DNA from: JANOBD01 sp031411495
Lineage (GTDB): Bacteria > Planctomycetota > Phycisphaerae > Tepidisphaerales > Tepidisphaeraceae
NCBI GenBank assembly: GCA_031411495.1
Contig: JANOBD010000034.1
Location: 41,540-105,539, forward strand
Direction: 5' to 3'
Length of the DNA stretch: 64,000 nt
The stretch's first letter is position 1. Each line of letters opens with the position of its first letter. Both the position numbers and the translations under genes were made by a program. Of the stretch, positions 47,845 through 57,867 are shown in pieces. The notes beneath the pieces were generated by a model, which saw only the letters and a program-made list of their open reading frames with translations, was not told where the DNA came from and searched no databases.

Positions 47845-50800
47845 ATGAAATCGATCACCGACCTGTTCATCCGCCATCCCGTCCTGGCGATCGTGATCAA
47901 CCTCGCGATCCTGCTGATCGGTCTGAAATCGGCCACTTCGTTGCCGGTCCAGCAGTTTCCGAGCATCGAAAAGACGTCGATCACCATCACGACCGTCTAC
48001 ATCGGCGCCAGCGCCGAAGCCGTGCAGGGTTACATTACGGTGCCGCTGGAGCGAGCGGTCGCGGCCGTCAACGGCGTGGACTATGTCGAATCCAAGAGCG
48101 TGGCGGGCGTGAGCTCGATCAAGCTGTACCTGCGGCTCAACTACAACTCGACGGCGGCGCTCGCGGAGATCAGTGCGAAGCTTCAGCAGGTTCGCCGTGA
48201 TCTTCCCACCGATGCCGAGCCGCCCGGCGTCGAGCTCCAGCGCGCCGATCGTCCTTACGCGACGTTCTACGTCAGCTTCAGCTCCGACTCGATGAACATC
48301 ACGCAACTCACGGATTTCGTCTCGCGCCAGATGCAGCCGGAGTTTGCGAGTATTCCCGGCGTGCAGCGCTCGGGCGTCGAAGGCGGCCAGACGATGGCGA
48401 TGCGCATCTGGCTCGACCCGTCGAAGCTCAACGCGCTCAACCTCACGCCCGGCGACGTGACCACCGCGCTTCGCCGCAACAACTTCCTCGCCGCCATCGG
48501 GCAGGCGAAGAACGATTCCGTCCAGGTCGACCTGCTCACCAACACCGATTTGCGAACACCCGAGGAGTTTCGCGACCTCATCGTCCGCGAAGACCGCGGG
48601 GCGATCGTGCGGCTTTCCGATGTCGCCCGCGTCGAGCTCGGCAGCGAGGACGCCCGCGCCATCGCCATGGTGGACGACAAGGAAGGCGTGTTCCTTTCCG
48701 TCTGGCCGGCGCCGGGAACCAACGAAATCACCATCGCCGACGGCCTGCGGAAACGCATGGAGGAGGTCCGCAAGACCCTGCCCGGCGATGTCAATATGAC
48801 GCTCGCCTGGGACGGCACCAAGTTCATGAGCAGTGCACTCAAAGAGATCAGCAAGACGCTCGCGGAAACCATCCTGATCGTCGGCTTCATCGTCTTCCTG
48901 TTCATGGGTTCGATCCGCTCGGCAATCGTGCCGCTGGTGGCGATGCCCGTGTCGCTGGTCGGTGCCGTCGCGATCATGTCGCTCATGGGTTTCTCGCTGA
49001 ACCTGCTGACGATCCTGGCGATCGTTTTGGCGGTGGGTCTGGTGGTGGATGACGCGATCGTCGTCGTTGAAAACATCGCCCGGCACGTGCGCGAGGGAAT
49101 GAGCCGGACGCGGGCGGCGATCGTCGGCGCGCGCGAGCTCACCGGGCCGGTCATCGCCATGACGATCACGCTCGCCGCGGTGTACACGCCGATCGGTTTC
49201 CAGGGGGGTCTCACGGGCGTGCTCTTTCGCGAGTTCGCGTTCACGCTCGCGGGCGCGGTGATCGTCTCAGGTATCGTCGCGCTCACGCTCTCGCCGATCA
49301 TGAGCGCATACATGGTTCGCGACAGCGGAAAGGAGGGTGCGTTTACGTTGTGGGTCAACCGGCGATTCGACCGGCTCGCCGGTTATTACAGCCACGTGAT
49401 CAATGGCGCGCTGCTCATCCGCTGGCCGATCGCAATCGCCAGCGCCTTCGTCGCGCTGCTCGCGGTTCCGCTTTACCTGTTCAGCGGCAAAGAGCTGGCG
49501 CCGATCGAAGACCAGGGATTCGTCGCGGTGTTCATCCAGGGTTCGCCGGATGCGGCCCTCCACTACTCCAAGCTCCGCGCCCAGAACATCGCCCGCGCCG
49601 CCAAGTCGGTGCCGGAAGGGCGGTTCATGTTCCAGATCGTGCAGTCGTCGATGGGCTTCGGCGGCATGGTGACCAAGGATTGGGACGACCGAAAACGCTC
49701 GACGATGGAGATCAATCCCCAGTTCTTCGGCGTCGTCAGCAGCGAGCCCGGCGTGCAGGCATTTCCGAATCTTCCGCCATCACTCCCGAGTCCGGGTGAT
49801 TTCGGCGTGGAGATGATCCTCACCACCACCGAGCCGGTCGCCAAGCTCGAAGCCGCCGCGGCTGAAATCGTGAAGAAGGCGAACGAATCCGGCATCTTCA
49901 TGTACGTCGATACCGATCTGAAGATCGATCTGCCGCTTACGCGGGTCAGCGTCGACCGTGAAAAAGTCGCCGACCTCGGGCTCGATCTCGCGACCGTCGG
50001 CCAGCAGCTCGGCACGCTGCTCGGCGGGGCGGATATCAACCGCTTCAACCACTTCGACCGCAGCTACAAGGTCATCCCGCAGATCGAATCGTCCGGCCGA
50101 ACGAGTTCCGCGTCGCTCCTCGATCTGAAAATCACCGGCCGCGACGGAACGCTCATCCCGATCGCGAGCTTCGTGAAGCTCGAGACCTTCGCCACGCCGC
50201 GATCACTCAATCGGTTCCAGCAGAAGAACGCGATCAAGATCTACGGCGGGAATCTGCCGTTCCTCACCAAGGAGGCGGCGCTCACCAAGGTCGAGAAGAT
50301 CGCCCGAAGTGTGATGCCGCCCGGCACCGCGATCGATTACGCCGGAGAATCGCGACAGATTCGAACCGAAGGCGACAAGCTCGTCGCTTCGCTCGGCTTC
50401 GCGATCATCATGATCTACCTCGTTCTGGCGGCGCAGTTCCACAGCTTCCGCGACCCGATGATCGTGCTGCTCGGCAGCGCGCCGCTCGCCATCAGCGGCG
50501 GGCTGGCGTTCACGTTTCTCGGCTTCACGACCATCAATATCTACTCGCAGGTCGGCCTCATCACGCTTGTCGGCCTGGTGGCCAAGAACGGCATCCTGAT
50601 CGTCGAGTTCGCCAATCACCTGCAGAAGGACGGCCTGGGGAAGTTCGAGGCCGCGCGGCAAGCGGCGCTTACCCGGCTGCGCCCAATCCTGATGACCAGT
50701 GCCGCAACCGTCTTCGGTCACTTGCCACTCGTCTTCGTCGTTGGCCCGGGAGCGGCCTCACGAAACAGCATCGGCATCATCCTCGTCACGGGGATGATTA

Positions 50801-50952
50801 TCGGCACGCTCTTCACCCTCGCGACGGTGCCGGCGATCTACTCGCTGCTGGCCAGCAGCAAGCAGAAGCGGCACGGCGAGGAAGATTTCCATTCCGGTGA
50901 GCGAATCCCGGCCGCAGGCGAGGCTCCGGTTGCCGAGCCAATCATGGCGTGA
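47845..50952 (+). CDS. RND multidrug efflux permease (HAE1/AcrB-like), 1035 aa
   Basis: Full-length RND protein: N-terminal helix FIRHPVLAIVINLAILLIGL, two large periplasmic loops, and twelve membrane segments. The proton relay lies in VGLVVDDAIVVVENI (two Asp in TM4), and GLVAKNGILIVEFAN is in the second half. It exports drugs, lipids or other amphiphiles using the proton gradient with the adaptor upstream. Substrate unknown. Confidence 0.92.
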   Translation: MKSITDLFIRHPVLAIVINLAILLIGLKSATSLPVQQFPSIEKTSITITTVYIGASAEAVQGYITVPLERAVAAVNGVDYVESKSVAGVSSIKLYLRLNYNSTAALAEISAKLQQVRRDLPTDAEPPGVELQRADRPYATFYVSFSSDSMNITQLTDFVSRQMQPEFASIPGVQRSGVEGGQTMAMRIWLDPSKLNALNLTPGDVTTALRRNNFLAAIGQAKNDSVQVDLLTNTDLRTPEEFRDLIVREDRGAIVRLSDVARVELGSEDARAIAMVDDKEGVFLSVWPAPGTNEITIADGLRKRMEEVRKTLPGDVNMTLAWDGTKFMSSALKEISKTLAETILIVGFIVFLFMGSIRSAIVPLVAMPVSLVGAVAIMSLMGFSLNLLTILAIVLAVGLVVDDAIVVVENIARHVREGMSRTRAAIVGARELTGPVIAMTITLAAVYTPIGFQGGLTGVLFREFAFTLAGAVIVSGIVALTLSPIMSAYMVRDSGKEGAFTLWVNRRFDRLAGYYSHVINGALLIRWPIAIASAFVALLAVPLYLFSGKELAPIEDQGFVAVFIQGSPDAALHYSKLRAQNIARAAKSVPEGRFMFQIVQSSMGFGGMVTKDWDDRKRSTMEINPQFFGVVSSEPGVQAFPNLPPSLPSPGDFGVEMILTTTEPVAKLEAAAAEIVKKANESGIFMYVDTDLKIDLPLTRVSVDREKVADLGLDLATVGQQLGTLLGGADINRFNHFDRSYKVIPQIESSGRTSSASLLDLKITGRDGTLIPIASFVKLETFATPRSLNRFQQKNAIKIYGGNLPFLTKEAALTKVEKIARSVMPPGTAIDYAGESRQIRTEGDKLVASLGFAIIMIYLVLAAQFHSFRDPMIVLLGSAPLAISGGLAFTFLGFTTINIYSQVGLITLVGLVAKNGILIVEFANHLQKDGLGKFEAARQAALTRLRPILMTSAATVFGHLPLVFVVGPGAASRNSIGIILVTGMIIGTLFTLATVPAIYSLLASSKQKRHGEEDFHSGERIPAAGEAPVAEPIMA

Positions 50953-50985
50953 GCGTTCGCTTGCCCTTGGCCACGGGTCGCGGGC

Positions 50986-52341
50986 ATGATGCCGCCACGC
51001 ATGAATGAATCCGCAGCGACACCGACGTCTGATCCTCGCCGCGGATACCGATTCGCGTTGTATCTGCTCATCCTGATCAACGTGTTCAACTACGTCGATC
51101 GCCAGGTGCTGGCGGCCGTCCAGCTGCCCATCGGGCAGGAGTTCGGCGCGACGAAGACGATGATGGGGTGGCTCCTCACCGGCTTCCTGCTGGTGTACAT
51201 GGTCTTCGCACCGGCGTTCGGCTGGTGGGCGGATCGATACAGCAAGTGGAAGCTCATCGGTTTCTCGATGGTGCTGCAGAGCCTGGCCTCGGGAGGATCG
51301 GGTCTCGCGCACGGTTATGTGACGCTGCTGCTGATGCGCTGCGCGGTGGGCATCGGCGAGGCCGCGTGGGGCCCGGCGGCGCCGGCGCTGCTCTCGCAGA
51401 TGTATCCGGTCGAAAAGCGCGGGAAAATTCTCGCCCTCTTCTATGCCGCCATCCCCTTCGGGAGCGCGCTGGGCTACATCGTCGGCGGGGCGATGCTCTC
51501 GTTGACGCACAACTGGCGCTGGGCGTTCTATGTCCTCATGCCGCCGGGCGTACTGATCGGACTGATCTGCTTCTTCATGAAGGATCCGCCCCGCCCTGCG
51601 GTCGACGTCGTCAAAGCGAGTCGGCCCGATCCGAAGCGATACCTCACGCTCCTCAAGATCCCTTCTTACAGCATCAACTGTGCCGCGATGACGTTCATGA
51701 CCTTCGCCATCGGCGGTATCGCGTTCTGGATGCCGGAGTATCTCAAGGTGGATCGCGGCCTTTCGGAGCAGCAGAGCACCAGCGTCTTCGGCATCGTCGC
51801 GGCCCTCGCGGGGATCGTCGCGACGCTGACCGGAGGCATCATCGGCGACAAGCTCCGCAAGCGATTCCCCGGCAGTTATTTCCATGTGAGCGCCATCGGC
51901 CTGATCCTTGGCATGCCCTTGGTGATGCTGCTGATGATCACCCCGTTTCCCTATGCCTGGGGCATCCTGTTCGCGGCGGTCTTCTGTCTGTTCCTCAACA
52001 CCGGCCCGGGCAATGCGATTCTCGCCAACGTCGTTCCCGAGTCGCTGCGCAGCGGCGGATTCGCGCTCAACATCTTCATCATCCACCTGCTTGGCGATGC
52101 GATCAGCCCGCCGGTGATCGGCTGGATCGCCGACCACAACAAGACGGCAACCTCCAGCGGCCTGGGGATGGGGTTCGTGATCGTCTCGATCATGCTCGGC
52201 ATCGGCGGGGTCGTCGCGTGGTTCGGCGCGCGGCACCTGGCGGAGGACACGCGCCGCGCGACGGTCGCCGACGCGGATCGCGGCTTCGACGTTGTTCTGC
52301 CGGCCGCCGGTCCTTCGCCGCTGCCGCCGATCGGGCCGTGA
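50986..52341 (+). CDS. MFS transporter, spinster/hexuronate-like, 451 aa
   Basis: Twelve membrane segments; the signature between TM2 and TM3 is GWWADRYSKWKLIG. N-terminal NVFNYVDRQVLAAVQLPIG is typical of the spinster-like MFS group, and RCAVGIGEAAWGPAAPALL of TM4-5. ATGs at 50986, 50989 and 51001 are all possible. It follows the RND genes by 33 bases but need not be part of the same function. Convergent with the oxidoreductase, 12 bases apart. Confidence 0.85.
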   Translation: MMPPRMNESAATPTSDPRRGYRFALYLLILINVFNYVDRQVLAAVQLPIGQEFGATKTMMGWLLTGFLLVYMVFAPAFGWWADRYSKWKLIGFSMVLQSLASGGSGLAHGYVTLLLMRCAVGIGEAAWGPAAPALLSQMYPVEKRGKILALFYAAIPFGSALGYIVGGAMLSLTHNWRWAFYVLMPPGVLIGLICFFMKDPPRPAVDVVKASRPDPKRYLTLLKIPSYSINCAAMTFMTFAIGGIAFWMPEYLKVDRGLSEQQSTSVFGIVAALAGIVATLTGGIIGDKLRKRFPGSYFHVSAIGLILGMPLVMLLMITPFPYAWGILFAAVFCLFLNTGPGNAILANVVPESLRSGGFALNIFIIHLLGDAISPPVIGWIADHNKTATSSGLGMGFVIVSIMLGIGGVVAWFGARHLAEDTRRATVADADRGFDVVLPAAGPSPLPPIGP

Positions 52342-52353
52342 GCTAACCGTTTT

Positions 52354-53619
52354 CTATCCGAGGGAGCGCAGATCGACCTTCGGGTCTTTGAACGCCTCCT
52401 CGCGCCCGCTGGTTTGCACGCGCTTGGCGATGAGCAGGCGGGCCGATTTCTGGTCGATGTCGCCGACCGCGACGACCTGAGACAGCCGCCCGTCGCCGGC
52501 GAGGCCGAACTCGATGATCGTCTCCGGCGTCTGGCGGAGGATCCGGCGGTCGATGTGCTTTCGCTCGCCGCAGAGGAATCCATTCATCTCGAACCAGTGG
52601 CTCTCGATCGCCATGGAAGAATCGACGATTCGGTCGCCGCCGCTCATCACGTCGCCGGCGACGCTGCCGAGCATGGCGGCCTGGTTCCAGTGCGGGAAGT
52701 AGCGATGGCGTTGGAAGAGCGGGTCGTACGCGGCAGCGCAGTCGCCGGCGGCGAAGACGTCTCCAATGTTCGTCCGGCAATGCTCGTCGACGAGGATCGC
52801 CTTCTCGCTGGCGATCGGCGTGTTGCGGAGAAGCTCCTGCGTCGGGTCGACCCCGATGCAGACGATGGCGAGGTTCGTGTCGATGCGTGTGCCGTCGGAC
52901 AGTACGACGCGCTGCACGCGGCCGTCGCCGTCGAGCCGCTGGACGAGTCGATTGGCGTGCAGCACGATGCCGTGAGATTCGAGCGAGCGCGACACCAGTC
53001 GGCCGATCGCTTCACCGGCGTAATGGCTCCACGGGTGGGATCGGCCCGATACCAGCTCGACGTGCATGCCGAGTGTCTTCAAAGACGAAGCAACTTCTAC
53101 GCCGAGGAGCCCCGAGCCGATCACCACGGCCCGGCCGCGGTGCGTCTTGTCGTTCGGCAGGGGCAGGCCCTCGATGCGGGCCGAGTCGATCGCGTGCAGC
53201 AGCCGGTCGGCGTCGTTGACGTTCCGCAGCGTGTGAACATTCGGCAGCGATTCGCCGGGCACATTCATTTTCCTGGGCGCGCAACCGGTGGCGATGAGCA
53301 GTCGATCGAAGATGATTTCGTCGCCGGTGGTGAGATTCACGGCGTGTCGGTTGCAGTCGATCTGGGTGGCGCTGGTGCCGGTGCGGAGGGAAACGTGGTT
53401 CTGTTCGTGCCAGCGGCTGTTGTCGACGAAGATCGATTCGCGCGGCATTTTGCGGAGCAGGTACGATTTGGAGAGTTCCGGCCGCCGATAGGGGCGGGCG
53501 GCTTCGCGCGCGATCATCACGATCGAAGCGCCAGGATCGCGCGAGCGGATCGCACGTGCAGCCTCGTGCGCCGCGATACCGCCGCCCAAGAGAAGAAAGT
53601 TCACATGTTGACGTTGCAT
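52354..53619 (-). CDS. FAD-dependent pyridine nucleotide-disulphide-type oxidoreductase, 421 aa
   Basis: N-terminal FAD-binding FLLLGGGIAAHEAARAI (GxGxxA, ~9-25), ATG motif LLIATGCAPR, NAD(P)-binding AVVIGSGLLGVEVASSL (~165), second FAD motif NIGDVFAAGDCAA (~285), and a C-terminal dimerisation-like region. It resembles ferredoxin/rubredoxin reductases and AIF-like proteins. Electron acceptor not identified. Confidence 0.85.
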   Translation of the reverse strand: MQRQHVNFLLLGGGIAAHEAARAIRSRDPGASIVMIAREAARPYRRPELSKSYLLRKMPRESIFVDNSRWHEQNHVSLRTGTSATQIDCNRHAVNLTTGDEIIFDRLLIATGCAPRKMNVPGESLPNVHTLRNVNDADRLLHAIDSARIEGLPLPNDKTHRGRAVVIGSGLLGVEVASSLKTLGMHVELVSGRSHPWSHYAGEAIGRLVSRSLESHGIVLHANRLVQRLDGDGRVQRVVLSDGTRIDTNLAIVCIGVDPTQELLRNTPIASEKAILVDEHCRTNIGDVFAAGDCAAAYDPLFQRHRYFPHWNQAAMLGSVAGDVMSGGDRIVDSSMAIESHWFEMNGFLCGERKHIDRRILRQTPETIIEFGLAGDGRLSQVVAVGDIDQKSARLLIAKRVQTSGREEAFKDPKVDLRSLG

Positions 53620-53812
53620 GTGCGGCCTGATTCCCAAAAAAGAAGAGCGAGCCGATCTATGAGTCTATTCGACTCGAACACCCGCCATCATTGAGTTCGC
53701 CCACTATCAATCATACGTTCGGCAAACGTCGCGGTTCAAAAGCGCGTTCGCCGTCTGATAAGACACGCATGCGCTTGATTCGGTTGCACGCATCCATTAT
53801 TCCGCAAAGACG

Positions 53813-54769
53813 ATGAAAGGCCTATCTCCGGGACAACCTGACGCACTCATCGGATGGATGCAGTCGCTGAGCGATCCTTCGCGCCTGCGCCTGCTCCGTC
53901 TGCTGGAGCGACACGAACTGGGCGTTGCCGAACTTGGCGATGTGCTTCAGCTCCCGCAGAGCACGATCAGCCGGCATTTGAAAATGCTCACCGAGGAAGG
54001 GTGGCTGCGCAGCCGGCGCATCGGCACGACGCACCTTTCGACGATGAACCTCGACCATCTGAGCGGACCGCAGACGCGATTGTGGCAGCTCTCCCGCGAG
54101 CAGATCGCCGATTGGCCGAGCGTCCGGCAGGATGAACTCCGCCTGCAGCGCTGCCTGAAGAGCCGCGCGGATGACACGCGGAAGTTCTTCACCGGCGCCG
54201 CCCACGAGTGGGATGAGCTTCGCCGATCGCTGTATGGCGATGAGTTTTCGTTCCACGCGATGATCGCGCTGCTGAGCCCGAGCACCATCGTCGCCGATCT
54301 CGGCTGCGGCACCGGGCAACTGCTGCAGACGCTCGCGCCGCACGTGAAGCGCGCGATCGGCGTGGACAACACGCCCGCGATGCTCGAAGCGGCCGGAAAG
54401 CGGCTTGCGGGTGAGAAAAATGTCGAACTGCTGCAAGGCGATCTCGAAGCGCTCCCGATCGAAACGGGCACCGTCGATGCGGCGATCTCGGTGCTCGCGC
54501 TCAGCTACGTCGTCGAGCCCGGCCACTGCGTGACCGAGATGGCGCGCATCCTCAAGACAGGCGGACGGGCCGTGATTGTGGATGTGACCGAGCACGACCG
54601 CGAAGAGTTCCGCCTGAGCATGGGCCAGAGCCGGCTCGGCTTCGACGACAACACGATGAAGCAGCTGCTCAAGGACAGCGGAATGAAATCGATCCACATC
54701 ACCCACCTTCCGCCCGCATCGGGTGTGAAAGGGCCGGCGCTGTTCCTGGCGTCGGCAGTGAAGTCGTAG
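53813..54769 (+). CDS. ArsR-type regulator fused to SAM-dependent methyltransferase, 318 aa
   Basis: Residues ~10-90 are a winged helix: LSDPSRLRLLRLLERHELGVAEL in pieces, recognition helix LPQSTISRHLKMLTEEGWL. Residues ~150-300 are a class I methyltransferase: VADLGCGTGQLLQTL (motif I), GVDNTPAML, VELLQGDLEALP and ILKTGGRAVIVD. Such fusions are widespread and often tied to methionine/SAM-cycle genes, though none lies next to it here. No metal-binding cysteine pair of classical ArsR is seen. Divergent from the oxidoreductase. Confidence 0.87.
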   Translation: MKGLSPGQPDALIGWMQSLSDPSRLRLLRLLERHELGVAELGDVLQLPQSTISRHLKMLTEEGWLRSRRIGTTHLSTMNLDHLSGPQTRLWQLSREQIADWPSVRQDELRLQRCLKSRADDTRKFFTGAAHEWDELRRSLYGDEFSFHAMIALLSPSTIVADLGCGTGQLLQTLAPHVKRAIGVDNTPAMLEAAGKRLAGEKNVELLQGDLEALPIETGTVDAAISVLALSYVVEPGHCVTEMARILKTGGRAVIVDVTEHDREEFRLSMGQSRLGFDDNTMKQLLKDSGMKSIHITHLPPASGVKGPALFLASAVKS

Positions 54770-54787
54770 TCGCCGCAATCATCGTTC

Positions 54788-54865
54788 AACATCCAACGCT
54801 CAACGATCAACGTCCAGAACGCCCTCTGAATATTGAGCGTTGAATGTAGAAAGTTGGACGTTGAG
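54788..54865. repeat. Inverted-word element F
   Basis: CAACGCTCAA (54794-54803) and TCAACGTCCA (54807-54816) on the left; TTGAGCGTTG (54833-54842) and TGGACGTTGA (54855-54864) on the right. Both pairs are perfect 10-bp inverted repeats but in the same order, so they would cross rather than nest. Confidence 0.7.
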
Positions 54866-54870
54866 AAAAG

Positions 54871-56661
54871 CTACGAAACGTCAATCAACTTCCGACGATC
54901 GAGCCTCCACAGCCATCCCGCCGCCCCGAGCGCCGCCATCGCCGCGAGCGACAATCGAACCGCCCCCAGCGGCGGCCCCGCGTACCACGCTCGGATCGTG
55001 CTCGTCCCGGCCGACACGGGGATGAGCATGCGTCCATCGTCGGTCGTCGCCGCGCGGAGTTCTTCATCGGCGATATCGTTGCCGTTCACCTCGACCTGCC
55101 ACCCGGGAAAGTACAGCTGCTCGAGCAGCACGCCGCTTTCGCGCGCGGTCGTGATGCGGGCGGAAATCAAATAGTTCGAGTGATCGGACAGGTACTCGAC
55201 CTTGTCGAGCGAGGTGATCAGCGGCCGATTCCCGCGCGGCTCGGGAGGCACGCGCATCCACATCGGGTCGAACTCGTTCATTCCTGCGAAGGTGGTCGTC
55301 GATTCGCGCAGCGCCGCGACCTCGCCACGAATCTGCTCATCCGCCTCGCGCCAGGAGAGCTCGACGAGGCGATCGTCAATCCGGTGCGGCTGAGGCGAGA
55401 CGCGAAACATCTGCCATTGCCAGCCGGCGACGAGTGCGATGATGACGACCGGCGCCCACGCTTGCTGAAATCGCCTGAGCAGCGGAAGGATCAGCAGCAA
55501 TTGGATCGGCGCGAGGACCGCGAGCAGCCGCCATGGAAACTGGATCGTTCGCAGCGGGTTGGACGAAATCTCCCAGAACTTCGCCGACACCGGCAGGATC
55601 GCCAGAATCAGCAGGACATAAGCAACGGCGGCCGCGCGGATCCACCCGTTGCGCCGGCCGATGATCGCGCCCGCGATCGCCATCAGCAGATGCGCCGATC
55701 CGATCGGCAGCGACATTTCGCTCGCCTGTCCGAGGCTTCCAGCGCTGACGCCGAACGACCAGGTGTTGGATAGGAGCCGCGAGACGGGCACCGTGTGCAG
55801 TTCGGCCCGGAAATAGCTTTGCGAGATGCGATCGAGATGCACGAACGGCCGGCACTGCCACACGCAAAGCCAGTAAGGCGATGCCAGCGCCAGCGCGAGC
55901 GCGCAGACACATCCGGAAACGAGGATCCATCGCCCCCGCGCCTCTCTGCGAATGGAAAGGCATTGCAAGGCGCAGATCGCGCCCAGCAGCGGTACGGCCA
56001 CCATTGCGGTTGCCGGGTGCGCGCAAAGCAGCAGCGCCAGCGAGACCGCGCCGACTGCGGCGACGCCCATCAGCGGACGGCGGGCTTCGAACCGCTGCTT
56101 CATGGCGATCATCGCCCACAGCGGCCAGGGGAGGAGCATCATCGAGGCGAGCTCGCTGTGGTCGGCGCGGATGTTCAAGTTCACGAACACGTACGGCGTG
56201 AGGATGAACAGGCCGCTCGCCGCGAGCGATGCGATGTGCGGCAGGTCGATCCGCGCCAGTCGATACGCGCCCGATACCCCGACGACGAAGAAGACGTAAT
56301 CGACCCCGAACATCCATTTCGACGCCGCGACCGGCAGCAGCGACACGAGCGAACCGACGTAGAACACCAGCGGCTGGTAGAAGACGAACGTCGGATAGCC
56401 GTGACCGCCCGCCAGATCGGGCAGCCAGCGCGGATAGAGATGCCCGTGGGCGATCGAATCCTTGAAGAGCATCGTCAGCTCTTCGTAGCGAAACGATTCG
56501 TGCGTCGCAGGGTACTTGGGCGAAAAGAGGACCGGCAGCAGCGGGACGATCGCGATCACCAGCAGGGCGAGCGCGATGAATGCTCGAGGACGCGGACCGT
56601 CGTGGCGAGATGTCGGCTGCGGCTCACGCTGAGTGCTTATATCGCTTTCGTCCCGAGTCAT
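54871..56661 (-). CDS. GT-C-like / YfhO-type integral membrane protein, 596 aa
   Basis: Only the part from ATG 56661 looks like protein; the frame runs open further upstream. The first helix is at ~28-48, then FRYEELTMLFKDSIAHGHLYPRW with an acidic EE in the first loop as in GT-C enzymes. About eleven further helices and a C-terminal extracytoplasmic beta domain (VEYLSDHSNYLISARIT, YFPGWQVEVNGNDI) with a final anchor helix follow. The YFPGW segment is characteristic of YfhO-like membrane glycosylation proteins. Likely envelope glycosylation; substrate unknown. Confidence 0.75.
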   Translation of the reverse strand: MTRDESDISTQREPQPTSRHDGPRPRAFIALALLVIAIVPLLPVLFSPKYPATHESFRYEELTMLFKDSIAHGHLYPRWLPDLAGGHGYPTFVFYQPLVFYVGSLVSLLPVAASKWMFGVDYVFFVVGVSGAYRLARIDLPHIASLAASGLFILTPYVFVNLNIRADHSELASMMLLPWPLWAMIAMKQRFEARRPLMGVAAVGAVSLALLLCAHPATAMVAVPLLGAICALQCLSIRREARGRWILVSGCVCALALALASPYWLCVWQCRPFVHLDRISQSYFRAELHTVPVSRLLSNTWSFGVSAGSLGQASEMSLPIGSAHLLMAIAGAIIGRRNGWIRAAAVAYVLLILAILPVSAKFWEISSNPLRTIQFPWRLLAVLAPIQLLLILPLLRRFQQAWAPVVIIALVAGWQWQMFRVSPQPHRIDDRLVELSWREADEQIRGEVAALRESTTTFAGMNEFDPMWMRVPPEPRGNRPLITSLDKVEYLSDHSNYLISARITTARESGVLLEQLYFPGWQVEVNGNDIADEELRAATTDDGRMLIPVSAGTSTIRAWYAGPPLGAVRLSLAAMAALGAAGWLWRLDRRKLIDVS

Positions 56662-56763
56662 GGCCGGCAGAAGATACACCACGGCGCTGTGCGAGGCGCG
56701 GTTCACGCTTGCGTTGCGAACTCGATTGCGGTCAATTCGCGATCCAGACTTCAGGGAGGCGCT

Positions 56764-57690
56764 ATGAGCACGCGATGGTATTACGCAAAGGCCGGCACCA
56801 ACGACCGACAGGGGCCGGTGGCGGTCGAACAGGTCCAGGAAAAGCTCCGCACCGGCGAACTGACGGGCAGCGACATCGTCTGGCGGCAGGGGATGCCGCA
56901 GTGGGCGCCGATCGGCGCGATGCCGGAGTTCGGCAGCGCGCCCCGGCCGATCGCGCCGCCCTTGCCGCCGCGGGCCGCGCCGGTGGCGCAGCCGATGTCG
57001 GCACCCGCGGCGCCCGCGCCGGTTCAGCCGCTGGAGGGTGGAGGCGTCGCGCCCACGGCGGTGCCGCACTCCGTCGGCTACTTCACGCCCGGCGCGGACA
57101 TGCCGATGCGCGCCCGACAGAACCTCGCGAAGTTCGCAACGCCGACCGGGCCGCTGGGCGATTGGCCGCTGAATGACGGCCACGTCATGCAGCTGGCGGA
57201 GGCGGTGAAGTGGCGGAAGCGGATCATCGCCGCGTCGGGCCTGACTCGATTTTTCTTTCTCATCTATACGTTGATCGCGATCGTCATGGTGTGCATCACC
57301 GTCGCGATGCTGGTGTCGAGCAAAAACTTCGCGCGCGACGGTCTGCCGATGCTCATTGCCTCCGCGGTCATCGTTCCATTTGCCGTCCTGTTCGGGTTTG
57401 CCGGGAAGGCGATCAGGTACTGCCGCTCGTGGGGCGCGCTCGTGTTGGCGATCCTCTGTACGCTGGGGCTGGTCGTTCAAGTCGCGAGCCTCGTGCTCGT
57501 GCAGTTCGCTCCGCGTTCTGGTGCGTCTTCGCGGAGCGACGGCAGCGAATTGATCGGGGGCGCCATCGGGCTCTTCATCGGCATCGCGATCGCGGTCGTG
57601 TACTGGCGTGCGTATTCGGCAACGCCGAAATTCCTGAACTCCCCCGTCTGGTGCCAGGAGGCACTGGCGGTCGCCGAGCAATCGAAGTAA
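56764..57690 (+). CDS. GYF_2-domain membrane protein, 308 aa
   Basis: N-terminal GYF_2-like domain (~4-52): RWYYAKAGTNDRQGPVAVEQ, TGSDIVWRQGMPQWAPIG. An Ala/Pro linker to ~115 and four C-terminal membrane segments (FFFLIYTLIAIVMVCITVAMLV, LPMLIASAVIVPFAVLFGF, WGALVLAILCTLGLVVQ, GGAIGLFIGIAIAVVYW) follow. In planctomycetes this domain is commonly fused to membrane domains and is thought to bind proline-rich peptides. Function unknown. Confidence 0.75.
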   Translation: MSTRWYYAKAGTNDRQGPVAVEQVQEKLRTGELTGSDIVWRQGMPQWAPIGAMPEFGSAPRPIAPPLPPRAAPVAQPMSAPAAPAPVQPLEGGGVAPTAVPHSVGYFTPGADMPMRARQNLAKFATPTGPLGDWPLNDGHVMQLAEAVKWRKRIIAASGLTRFFFLIYTLIAIVMVCITVAMLVSSKNFARDGLPMLIASAVIVPFAVLFGFAGKAIRYCRSWGALVLAILCTLGLVVQVASLVLVQFAPRSGASSRSDGSELIGGAIGLFIGIAIAVVYWRAYSATPKFLNSPVWCQEALAVAEQSK

Positions 57691-57714
57691 GCGTAAGCGA
57701 AACGGCCAAACCAC

Positions 57715-57807
57715 AATGACCAACAAACGCCCAATGACCAAATGCCAATCGATTTGAGGTTGGACATTGTTCATTGAGGTTTTGCTGGTCATTGGACCTT
57801 GGTCATT
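57715..57807. repeat. Palindromic AATGACCAA element, copy A3
   Basis: Ends AATGACCAA (57715-57723) and TTGGTCATT (57799-57807), with internal GCCCAATGACCAAATGCC and TTGGACATTG words. It fills the gap before tyrS. Confidence 0.78.
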
Positions 57808-57867
57808 TTCCCCATCGTCGTCGTGCCGATTGACCCCGACCCCCCGTCCAAATACCGTCGCGGGCTT

